From: CALFML01 sp044222245
GTDB taxonomy: Bacteria; Myxococcota_A; Polyangia; Palsa-1104; JAEUJZ01
Reading direction: 5' to 3'
DNA length: 64,000 nucleotides
Assembly: GCA_044222245.1 (NCBI GenBank)
Contig: JBGANQ010000027.1
Location: 26,877 to 90,876 of the forward strand
Position numbers and translations under genes: made by a program. Each line of letters begins with the position of its first letter. Position 1 is the stretch's first letter. Positions 36,005 through 43,661 of this stretch are shown here, in pieces. The notes below the pieces were generated by a model, which ran no database searches, had not been told where the DNA came from, and saw only the letters and a list, made by a program, of their open reading frames with translations.

Positions 36005-37909
36005 CTAGGGACTCAAGCGCTCGGGCTTGCGCTGGCAGTTGTAGGGCTCGTTGGCCTGGGCGCAGCCCTCGACGCAGCGGCGCCACGAGCCGGGCGAGAC
36101 GCCGACGCGGAACAGGCACTGCTCCCAGCTGAGGTTGCACTGATCGCGGTCGCGCTGGACCTGCGTCGAGCCGCGCGACTCGAGGTAGCACTTGCGGAAC
36201 TCCAGCATGCACGGGCCAAGCGACAGCGCCTTGGCGCACTGCGCCTCGCAGTCGGAGAAGCGGGCGCGGGTGGAGTTGAGGGAGCACTCGCCCTCTTCGC
36301 TCTGACCGGCGACGCTGTGCGGCTGGAGCAGGCCCGGCGTCGAGAAGAACAGCTCCTCGGGCGGCAGCGCACCGGGCGGCGGCGGCGGCGGCGGCGCCTC
36401 GGCAGGCGGCGGCGCGGCGTCGGCGGGGGTCTGCTCGGCCGGCTCTTGCTCGGGGGGCGGGGCCGGGCGCGGGGCGGCCGGTCGCGGGGCGGCCGGTCGC
36501 GTCCCGGCGGCGGGGCGCTTGCCCGCGGGCGGAAGCGGTGCCTCGCCGCGGCACTGCCGCTCGACGTTGGCCATGGTCTCGGGGCTGATGCCGGGGACGA
36601 TGGCGGTCTTGGCCACCAAGCGCTGGCGGGTCTCGGGGGCCGGCAGGGTCAGCCCCTCGCGCGGCAGGACCTGGCCGAACACTGGCCGCGCCGCCAGGTT
36701 CAGCTGCTCGGGCGTCACCGGCGGCGTGTAGTCGTCGGTGAACTCCTCGTAGACGACCTCGGGGTTGAGCTGCACCCGGAGCGCGCCGCAGCTCGGCAGC
36801 GCCTGGCGCAGCGCCCGCAGGTCGACCGGCTGGGTGCTCTGGCCGCTCAGCGCGACGCGCATCTTGAGCGGCATCGCCTCGCTGCCGGGACCGCTCTGCA
36901 CGTTCTCGGCGATGATGTCTAGACCCACGGCGCGGCCGTAAAGGGCGGTGACCTGGCCGCAGGTGCTCTCGCTCTGCTGGGCGTCCCACAGCGCGGCGTT
37001 GTTGACGTCCACCGAGCGCACCCGGTCTTCGTAGCCGCTCCACAGGTTGCCGACGATGCCGGTGGCGATCGAGCCGCCGATGGCGCCGCCGCCGGCGAAC
37101 ATCGCGGTCTGCAGCAGCGACGGGTCGAGCAGCGGCGTGCCCGCCGGGTTACTGGTCGTCACCGAGCCGGGCGCGGTCAGGCTCGACACCAGCGCCCCAC
37201 CGAGCACGGCGGCGCCGAGGCCGGTGAAGATGCCGCAGAAGGCGTAGCGCAGCTTGGCCGGCCGGGCCAGCGCCGTGAAGCAAGCCGCCAGGCCGCCGAC
37301 GACCAGGCCGCCGCCCAGGCCGTACATGATCGGTCGCCCCAGGGCCGGCTGCAGGTTGGAGACATAGCCGGCGCCGCCAAAGCCGGCCGCCGCGCCACCG
37401 AGCGCGCCGAGGCTGATGGCGATCGTCTTCCAGAAGCCGCCGCCGACCCGCTCGAACTTGCCGGTGTCGATCCGCCGCGCCTTGCCATACAAGGCATAGC
37501 GGCAGCGCGGCGTCGAGGTGCCCTTGATCTGGATGACGTAGGGGGTCTGGGTCTGCAGGAGCTCCCAGGTCTCGATCGAGCGCGTGGGCAGGAGCCTGGA
37601 GGTCGTCGCCACCGGCACCTCCGGTCCGGCCCGCCACTCCCCCTGGTAGCAGCCGCCGCCGAGCAGCGGCAGCGCCAGGGTCAGCGTCAGCGCCGCCGCG
37701 GCGAGCCGCCGGCCAGCACCAGCGCCGACACCAGCGCCGACACCAGCGCTTAGACGACCGGCGAGCCGAGCACCAGAGAAGTTTTGGGAGGCAGCCTGCG
37801 CGCCACAAGTCCCTGCCTGCTCGCCGGGTGCGGCAGCGTAGGTTGGCGTAAGTTCACGGCCTTGGCAGGCTGCCGGCGCCTTGGGTCGCAGCGCGCGGCG
37901 CTCGATCAT
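36005..37909 (-). CDS. putative lipoprotein of the traAB operon (unknown family)
   Basis: 634 residues. The start codon directly follows the stop of the traB-like gene, so translation is probably coupled. A long n-region leads to AAAALTLTLALPLLGGGC, a possible lipobox with Cys87. Residues ~140-320 hold four Gly/Ala-rich hydrophobic segments (AISLGALGGAAAGFGGAGYV; IMYGLGGGLVVGGLAACF; FTGLGAAVLGGALVSSL; AMFAGGGAIGGSIATGIVG) resembling glycine zippers. A soluble middle region follows, then a Pro/Ala-rich hinge (~485-535). The C-terminal ~95 residues have ten Cys in paired arrangement (CEAQC, CMLEFRKC, CVEGC). I know no family for it; operon position suggests an accessory of outer-membrane exchange in this lineage. 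Confidence 0.7.
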   Translation of the reverse strand: MIERRALRPKAPAACQGRELTPTYAAAPGEQAGTCGAQAASQNFSGARLAGRLSAGVGAGVGAGAGRRLAAAALTLTLALPLLGGGCYQGEWRAGPEVPVATTSRLLPTRSIETWELLQTQTPYVIQIKGTSTPRCRYALYGKARRIDTGKFERVGGGFWKTIAISLGALGGAAAGFGGAGYVSNLQPALGRPIMYGLGGGLVVGGLAACFTALARPAKLRYAFCGIFTGLGAAVLGGALVSSLTAPGSVTTSNPAGTPLLDPSLLQTAMFAGGGAIGGSIATGIVGNLWSGYEDRVRSVDVNNAALWDAQQSESTCGQVTALYGRAVGLDIIAENVQSGPGSEAMPLKMRVALSGQSTQPVDLRALRQALPSCGALRVQLNPEVVYEEFTDDYTPPVTPEQLNLAARPVFGQVLPREGLTLPAPETRQRLVAKTAIVPGISPETMANVERQCRGEAPLPPAGKRPAAGTRPAAPRPAAPRPAPPPEQEPAEQTPADAAPPPAEAPPPPPPPGALPPEELFFSTPGLLQPHSVAGQSEEGECSLNSTRARFSDCEAQCAKALSLGPCMLEFRKCYLESRGSTQVQRDRDQCNLSWEQCLFRVGVSPGSWRRCVEGCAQANEPYNCQRKPERLSP

Positions 37910-39478
37910 CTAGTTCGTCCCTCCCGGCTTTGCTGGCGCCGCCCCCCCTCCTGGTGCTGCCGGGGGGGACGAGCCCGGTGCCACCTTCAGAATAGTAAAT
38001 TCTACGCGCCGATTCAACGCCCTGCCCTCCAGGGTCGCGTTGTCGGCAATCGGCCGGCTGCGGCCAAAGCCCTGGGCGCGCAGGCGCGAGGGCTCGACGC
38101 CGTGGGCGAGCAGGAACCGCTGGACGGAGTTTGCCCGCCGCTCCGAGAGGTCGAGGTTGTAGGCGTCGCTGCCGTCGCTGTCGCAGTGACCCTCGATGAG
38201 GATCTCGGTCCACTCTTTGTGGTCGCGCATGATCTGGGCGACCTCGCTTAAAAGCTCGAACGACTCGGGCAGGATGATGTCCTGATCCCAGGCGAACTGC
38301 ACCGGCTCCAGGACCTTGACCTTGTTCTCGGCCTTGGCGTGGTAGACGCGCGGGCAGCCGTTGTAGCGGCGGACGCCGGGCAGCTCCGGACAGTCGTCGT
38401 CCTGATCGGGGATGCCGTCGCGGTCGAAGTCGCGGATCGGGCAGCCGTGGTTTTCCACCGGGCCCTTCTCGTTGGGGCAGTGATCGGCCTGGCCGATGAG
38501 GCCGTCGCCGTCTGGATCCTCGGGCGGCTTTTTGAAGTTCTCGATCGCCTCGTACTCGCGGGTCTTGGCCGGGACCCAGACCGCGGCGAGGAAGAAGCGG
38601 AACGCCGGCACGCTGAAGCCGCAGTCCATGCCGAAGTTGAAGCCGGTGGTGAAGGTCACGCCGATGGAGCTATACCAGCGCAGGCCGAGCATCGACTCGG
38701 CCGGAATCTGGCGGATGCTGTCGGGCAGCTTGGTGAGCGGGACGTTGAAGTACACGCCGCCGAGCGCGGTGATGCCGTAGCGCCGGACCAGCGGCATCTC
38801 GATGCCGGCGTTGCCAGTGAACGCCGGGCCGAGCAGCACCCCGAAGTACTCGGAGGCGGGCCGGATGTTGATGCCGGCCTGCAGGGCGATAAGGGCGCCG
38901 AAGCCGAAGCGGTAGTCGGCGACGATCGTCGGGTTATAGGTGAAGGCTCCGTCGCTGGCAAAGGCGTCCTGGTTGCCGGTGGGGAAGTTCACGCGGGCCA
39001 GCAGCGAGACGCCAAAGCCCTTGGCATAGGGCTGCCGGCGCAAGAACGCCACCTTGCCGATGAGCGACAGGTCGCCGAGCACCGTCTGCGCTACCTTGCC
39101 CTCGGTGCCGGTCGGCTCGAGGTTGCCCGAGTCCTGGAAGATGACCACTGGCAGCACCGCGCCGAGCTCGAACCAGCCGGACAGGCCGAGCGACCCCATC
39201 AGGTCGAGCTCGACCCGGTTCTTCACCACGTCCAGGGCGCGCTTGCCGTCCTGGTTGAGCAGGACCAGCGGATCGAGCGAGAAGCTGAAGTAGGCCCCGA
39301 GCGACCCCGACAGGTGCGACAGCGGCTGCGACTGCGGCACGATGATCAGATCGCGCGGCCCCGGCGTCGGGCGAAAGCTTTGCACATCGAAGCGCGTGGC
39401 CTGCGCCCACGCCGCCGGCGCGGAGGCGAGGATGAGGGCAGCAAGCGCAAACCGGACGATGCACAGTCGCTTTTGCAT
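37910..39478 (-). CDS. traB: TraB-like OmpA-family outer membrane protein
   Basis: 522 residues. Signal peptide MQKRLCIVRFALAALILASA ends near AWAQ (residue 26). Residues ~30-310 look like a beta-barrel with alternating aromatic strands (LGAYFSFSLDPLVLLN, YGITALGGVYFNVPL). Two thrombospondin type-3-like calcium repeats follow (DPDGDGLIGQADHCPNEKGP; DFDRDGIPDQDDDCPELPGV). The OmpA domain (~395-505) has LIEGHCDSDGSDAYNLDLSE and RAQGFGRSRPI, with NRRVEF near the end, for peptidoglycan contact. This barrel-TSP3-OmpA order and its place directly after the traA-like gene fit TraB, partner of TraA in outer membrane exchange between myxobacterial cells. Only three bases separate it from traA. Confidence 0.85.
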   Translation of the reverse strand: MQKRLCIVRFALAALILASAPAAWAQATRFDVQSFRPTPGPRDLIIVPQSQPLSHLSGSLGAYFSFSLDPLVLLNQDGKRALDVVKNRVELDLMGSLGLSGWFELGAVLPVVIFQDSGNLEPTGTEGKVAQTVLGDLSLIGKVAFLRRQPYAKGFGVSLLARVNFPTGNQDAFASDGAFTYNPTIVADYRFGFGALIALQAGINIRPASEYFGVLLGPAFTGNAGIEMPLVRRYGITALGGVYFNVPLTKLPDSIRQIPAESMLGLRWYSSIGVTFTTGFNFGMDCGFSVPAFRFFLAAVWVPAKTREYEAIENFKKPPEDPDGDGLIGQADHCPNEKGPVENHGCPIRDFDRDGIPDQDDDCPELPGVRRYNGCPRVYHAKAENKVKVLEPVQFAWDQDIILPESFELLSEVAQIMRDHKEWTEILIEGHCDSDGSDAYNLDLSERRANSVQRFLLAHGVEPSRLRAQGFGRSRPIADNATLEGRALNRRVEFTILKVAPGSSPPAAPGGGAAPAKPGGTN

Positions 39479-39481
39479 GAC

Positions 39482-40729
39482 TTAGTTCCTACTCTCGCCA
39501 GGCCCGGCGGGCGCTGCCGGCCGGGGTTCCAGCTTCTGACGGATCCGAGCAGCGCGCAGGCTCGAGAAGCGCCCGAGCGTCAATAGCCCCAGCGCGGCCA
39601 GCATCGCCAGCAGCGGGCCGCGGCCGGGCGCCGGGGCCACCGGATCGCTGGCCAGGCCGATCGAGCCGCCAGCGGTGTTGCAGCACAGCCCGCCGCCGTG
39701 GGCAGTCAGACCCGGCTTGCAGCGGCCGTCGATGCACTGCGCCGCGTCCTGGGCACAGCACTGGTTGCTGCGGCAGTCGGTGCTGTCGCCGCAGTTGGCG
39801 GTGCACAGGCCGTCGATGCACTGCCCGCACGGGCACTGCGCCGAGGTGAAGCACTGCACGCAGCGCGAGCCGTCGCACACCGTGCCGTTCTCACAGGGCT
39901 TGCTGCAGGTGTTGGTGCACTGGTGGGTGGTCAGGTCGCAGCTGCCGCCGATGCCGCACTGCGCGTCGTTGAGGCAGCGCACGCAGATCGCCGACGCCGC
40001 CTGGCCGTTAGGCGAGAGGCAGAACGGCTTCTCAGTGGTGCTGTTCACGATCGTCGTGCCGTCGGGGGCGACGTTGACGTCGATGCCGCAGCCGCGGCAG
40101 CTCGGCCCGCAGTGGCGGTCGTGGGTGCACGGCACGCAGTCGCCGCTGCGGCAGTAGGTGCCGGCGGCGCAGTCGACGTCGTAGCGGCACTGCACGCACA
40201 CCGCGCCGTCCATGCAGTGCGGCCGCGGCCCCGTCGGCTCATCCTTGGTCGAGGTCACGCAGTTGATGCAACCCGGACCGCAGCGGTCGTCGGTGCGGCA
40301 GTCGGGCAGCTTGTCGACGCAGTGGCCGTTGAGCAGGTCGCACTTGCGATCGCCGCAGTCGCTGTCGGTGCGGCACTGCGAGCAGTTGCGCGCCGTCGGC
40401 TGGGTGGGATCGGTGGCGACGCAGAACGGCGCGTCCGGGCAGCACGGGCAGGGGCTTACGCACTTGCCGCCGATGCACTTCTGGCCGGTCGCGCAGTCGG
40501 GATCTTCGCGGCACTGGACGCAGGTGTAGTCGGCGCCGGCAGAGGCCGGGTCGCGGACGCAGAACGGCTCGGGCGAGGTGCAGATCCGGCACGACTTGCC
40601 GCAGAACTGATCGCCGACGCACGGCGAGCAGACGGCGGCCTCGTTGCAGAACAGGCCCTGCGGGCAGATCGTCCCGTTCTTGGGCTGGCTCGGCAGGTTG
40701 GCGTACTGGCGCGGGCACTGCTGACACAT
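39482..40729 (-). CDS. traA: traA-like gene, downstream fragment (Cys-rich repeats and C-terminal sorting tail)
   Basis: 415 residues in the stated frame, but real coding extends upstream: read in this frame the preceding codons give QFFQTSSGALPFDGQPA before MCQQCPRQYAN, so the Met is internal. More than 50 Cys occur in repeats such as CSPCVGDQFCGKSC, CRTDSDCGDRKCD and CRYDVDCAAGTYC. The end has LCCNTAGG, a Pro-rich linker, a TM helix LLAMLAALGLLTLGRF and an Arg-containing tail, like a MYXO-CTERM surface-sorting signal. This is the stalk and sorting region of a TraA-like outer membrane exchange receptor. See the upstream fragment for the lectin part and the frame break. Confidence 0.82.
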   Translation of the reverse strand: MCQQCPRQYANLPSQPKNGTICPQGLFCNEAAVCSPCVGDQFCGKSCRICTSPEPFCVRDPASAGADYTCVQCREDPDCATGQKCIGGKCVSPCPCCPDAPFCVATDPTQPTARNCSQCRTDSDCGDRKCDLLNGHCVDKLPDCRTDDRCGPGCINCVTSTKDEPTGPRPHCMDGAVCVQCRYDVDCAAGTYCRSGDCVPCTHDRHCGPSCRGCGIDVNVAPDGTTIVNSTTEKPFCLSPNGQAASAICVRCLNDAQCGIGGSCDLTTHQCTNTCSKPCENGTVCDGSRCVQCFTSAQCPCGQCIDGLCTANCGDSTDCRSNQCCAQDAAQCIDGRCKPGLTAHGGGLCCNTAGGSIGLASDPVAPAPGRGPLLAMLAALGLLTLGRFSSLRAARIRQKLEPRPAAPAGPGESRN

Positions 40730-40742
40730 CGCCGGCTGACCG

Positions 40743-41600
40743 TCAAAAGGCAGCGCCCCCGATGAGGTCTGGAAAAACTGGATCGGGGTCGCTGGCGTGC
40801 AGGATCTCGATGGGGTAGATGCCGGGGTTTTTGAATGTGATCGTGTTGGTGACCCGGTAGGCCCCGGTCGGTCCGGTGGGCGAGCGGCTGATCACCTCGT
40901 AGACCTTGGGGTTAGACTGACCGGCGGCGGTCTTTTGGAAGATCCGCATCGCCACCTCGTCCTGGGTGAAAAAGCCGATGTTGATCGGGATCTTCTCGGT
41001 CCCCTGGGGTACGAGCAGGAAGCCGCGGAAGCGGCTGGCGAAGGCCGGCAGCGGGGTCGTATCCAGGGTGATCCCCGAGGCCGGAAAGCGGCAGCCGGCC
41101 GGCGAGTAGCTCGCGCACTCGGGCGTGTCGCGGAAGTCGCCGGTGCTGTTGATGCCAGGCAGGGTGGCCAGCGACGCCAGATCAAAGGGCGTGAGCAGCG
41201 TCGCGTAGTGAATTAGCGGATCGGCCGGCGAGCCGGCGACGGCGCTCTTGCCGTCCATGAAGTCGTTGATGGCCTGCGCGAACGTGTCCACCCCCGAGTT
41301 GGGGAAGTCGGAAGGGCGCTGCGGAAACAGCACCCGGGCCAGCTGCGCCATATCGCTGGTATCGGCGAGCCGAAACGCCCCGCACAGGCCGGTGCCCTTG
41401 AGCAGGGTGCCCGACTGGTCCTTGGGCGGCGGCGCGACCGGATCGCCATCGACATAGACCGTCGGCAGCGGCGTATCGGCGCGGGCCACCGAGCCGCCCA
41501 CAGAGGGCCCGGTCAGCGCGAGCGCGCAGGCGACCAGCAGCTTGGCCCAGGTCGACTTAGGCAATCGCGGAGAAGAGCCCGGCAGATGACTATAGTTCAC
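40743..41600 (-). CDS. traA: traA-like gene, upstream fragment (signal peptide and PA14-like domain)
   Basis: 285 residues from GTG 41600, with GAAGG upstream. Signal peptide AKLLVACALALTGPSVGG with ARA|DT cleavage near residue 42. Residues ~60-255 resemble the PA14-like recognition domain of TraA: FASRFRGFLLVPQG, INIGFFTQDEVAMRIF, YEVISRSPTGPTGAYRVTNT and GIYPIEILHASD. After HASD the frame runs out in VFPDLIGGAAF and a stop. One base fewer in the GGGG run at 40785-40788 (CCCC on the coding strand) would continue as PIQFFQTSSGALPFDG into the Cys-rich fragment, giving one ~700-residue protein as in TraA. In TraA this domain decides kin recognition for membrane exchange. Confidence 0.82.
   Translation of the reverse strand: MNYSHLPGSSPRLPKSTWAKLLVACALALTGPSVGGSVARADTPLPTVYVDGDPVAPPPKDQSGTLLKGTGLCGAFRLADTSDMAQLARVLFPQRPSDFPNSGVDTFAQAINDFMDGKSAVAGSPADPLIHYATLLTPFDLASLATLPGINSTGDFRDTPECASYSPAGCRFPASGITLDTTPLPAFASRFRGFLLVPQGTEKIPINIGFFTQDEVAMRIFQKTAAGQSNPKVYEVISRSPTGPTGAYRVTNTITFKNPGIYPIEILHASDPDPVFPDLIGGAAF
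40785..40788 (-). other. traA: candidate frameshift site in traA-like gene
   Basis: A four-base G run (C on the coding strand) where the lectin-like frame must shift by one base to enter the Cys-rich frame. The downstream frame stays open back through this point. The final PA14 strand seems short here, so a larger out-of-frame deletion is an alternative to a single extra base. Confidence 0.7.
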
Positions 41601-41793
41601 GACAGACCTTCACTCAGGATCCAAGGGGGAACCTACAAAAACCTTAGCAGCCCACCCTGATGGTGGTCAACGGATGCTCACGAGGCCGCAGCAGCGGCCG
41701 GGAGATTCGCTAGCGCATTACCATACCTGGGCGAGCCAGCTCTTGCCAGCTCAGCGACGGTTTCTGGGCGCGGCAGGGCGGCCCGCCGACCAT

Positions 41794-42609
41794 TTAGATG
41801 GGGGAGATGCGGAACAGCTGCTGGCCGAGCAACAGGAATGCCCCGGCGGCGACGATGCGCTCGCCGGCCAGGCGCAGGTAGGTGCCGTTCGAGCTCGCCA
41901 GGTCCTGCAGGTAGATGCGGCCGCCGCGGTAGCTGATCCGGGCGTGGGTGCCCGAGACGTAGCCGTCTTCCGAGAACAGGATGTCGCCGCGCTCGCGGCC
42001 TAGCACCACCGCGTCGCCGTACAGCGGGAAGCAGCTGCCTTCCTGGATCTTGCCGTCGGCGGTGCGGCCGATGATGAGGCACAGGCGGCCCCAGTAGCCG
42101 GGGTTCGGGGCGCCCATCAGCTCGGTGCCGTCGTCGCACAGGCGCGGCGGCCGGATCGGGTCCAGGCGCAGAAGCTCCTGCCCGACCCGGAACACGCTGC
42201 CCGGCACCAGCTGCTCCTCCTCGCTGATCTTGAGGAACACGCCGTTGAGGCTGCCGGCGTCGCGGACGCTGAACAGGCCCTCGCCGCGGGTGCTCGGGAT
42301 CTCGATGCGCACATGCACCGGCGACAGGTAGCTGTCGGCGTCGAACAGCGGTCCCGAGCCCCGCCCAAGCAGGTTCACGCCCTCGACCAGCGGGTGCGAG
42401 CCGCCATCGCTGCCATCGGGACGGACCAGCGTAAGGCGCGCCTTGACGACGCCGCCCGGGCGCGACATCGCCGCGTGCGCCGCCCCGCCCAGGGGTGGCG
42501 CCGTGGTCAAGAGCTGGCTCGGTCCGCCGTCGAACATCGGCGAGCCGCACTCCTGGCAGAACCGATAGCCGGGCTGGTTGTCTTTGCCGCAGTTTCTGCA
42601 GATCACCAC
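41794..42609 (-). CDS. zinc-ribbon protein with two FHA domains
   Basis: 271 residues from one of two tandem GTG codons, with GGAG upstream. An N-terminal zinc ribbon CRNCGKDNQPGYRFCQECG is followed by an FHA-like domain (~55-140; LLGRGSGPLFDADSYLSPVH, SLNGVF). A second, canonical FHA domain follows (~185-265; VVLGRERGDILFSEDGYVSG, SSNGTYLRL). FHA domains bind phosphothreonine peptides, so this protein probably reads out a Ser/Thr kinase. It is a paralogue of the next upstream gene, 42 bases away. Cytoplasmic; partner kinase unknown. Confidence 0.9.
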   Translation of the reverse strand: MVICRNCGKDNQPGYRFCQECGSPMFDGGPSQLLTTAPPLGGAAHAAMSRPGGVVKARLTLVRPDGSDGGSHPLVEGVNLLGRGSGPLFDADSYLSPVHVRIEIPSTRGEGLFSVRDAGSLNGVFLKISEEEQLVPGSVFRVGQELLRLDPIRPPRLCDDGTELMGAPNPGYWGRLCLIIGRTADGKIQEGSCFPLYGDAVVLGRERGDILFSEDGYVSGTHARISYRGGRIYLQDLASSNGTYLRLAGERIVAAGAFLLLGQQLFRISPI

Positions 42610-42651
42610 GCTGTGTTCTCCGCCCAGCGCCTGCCGGGGCCTCTTTGCCTG

Positions 42652-43548
42652 CTATGCGATCTCGACGCGGAGCAGCTGCTGCCCGAGGAAGACCTGATCC
42701 CCGGTGAACAGCTGCATGAGCGTCGGCACCTTCTCGTATGTTCCATTTTTGCTGCCCAGGTCGGTGATCTGGAACCGCCCGTCCTCAAGCGCCAGGATCT
42801 GGGCGTGGTGCCCCGAGATAAATGGGTCCTCCGCGAAGTTGACGTCGTTGTTCTCGCGCCCGATGGTCAGGGTATCGCCGCGCGCCCGGAACACCAGCCC
42901 GAGCTCGCCGCCGACGAGCATCTGCACCAGCGCCATGCGCGAGGGGCGGTGCGGCGAGGCGTAGAAGTAGCTCCCTTCGGCATCGGGCACCGGCACGTTT
43001 TCCTGGGTGCACGCATCGATGCGCAGCAGCTGCTCGCCGACCAGCAGCAGCGAGCCGGTGGTGACCACCTTGGGGGCGCGCAGGCGGATGAACACGCCGT
43101 TGCGCGAGGCGTCGTCGCGGACATACAGCTTGCCGTCGCGGAAAAAGAACGTCGCGTGGCGCGGCGAGAGCAGCGGGTCCTCGGGGAACATGATGCCCCC
43201 CTCCAGGCGGCCGGCGACGTGCTCGCCGCTGTCGCTGAGCGGGAAGGCGACGCCGTCCTGCCCCTCGCCCTTGACCAGCACCAGGCGCGCGCGGCTTGCC
43301 GCCTGGGCCGCCAGCGGCCAGGCCGTGCGCACCTCGCCGCCGTCGACGCGGGTGCCACAGAAGCCGCAGAAGCGGTGCTGCGCCGGGACCTCGCTGCTGC
43401 AGTTGGGGCAGCTGCGCGGGCCGCCGGGCGCCGCCGTCTGAGAAGGAAGTCCAGCCTTGACCCCGAGCGGGGCGTTGCACACCGGACACACTGTGGCAGA
43501 TAGGGGGCTTAGTGTGTCACAAGCGTCGCATACTAGGCCAAGTGTCAT
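42652..43548 (-). CDS. double zinc-ribbon protein with two FHA domains
   Basis: 298 residues. Two CxxC..CxxC ribbons occur, CDACDTLSPLSATVCPVC at the N-terminus and CPNCSSEVPAQHRFCGFCG near residue 50. Two FHA domains follow: ~90-160 (HVAGRLEGGIMFPEDPLLSP, SRNGVF) and ~205-295 (LTIGRENNDVNFAEDPFISG, GSKNGTYEKV). The same plan as its downstream neighbour with one ribbon more suggests tandem duplication. I infer phosphothreonine signalling; no ribosome site is obvious before the ATG. Confidence 0.9.
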   Translation of the reverse strand: MTLGLVCDACDTLSPLSATVCPVCNAPLGVKAGLPSQTAAPGGPRSCPNCSSEVPAQHRFCGFCGTRVDGGEVRTAWPLAAQAASRARLVLVKGEGQDGVAFPLSDSGEHVAGRLEGGIMFPEDPLLSPRHATFFFRDGKLYVRDDASRNGVFIRLRAPKVVTTGSLLLVGEQLLRIDACTQENVPVPDAEGSYFYASPHRPSRMALVQMLVGGELGLVFRARGDTLTIGRENNDVNFAEDPFISGHHAQILALEDGRFQITDLGSKNGTYEKVPTLMQLFTGDQVFLGQQLLRVEIA

Positions 43549-43661
43549 AAGACAGCAGCGTAAGAGAACGGCTTAGTTAGTCAAGAGGCGACGGCGTCCG
43601 CCGCCTCGGGCGACGGCGGTGCCGGGGCGCCAGCCGGGCAAGCCAGGGCAAGGGCCAACCG

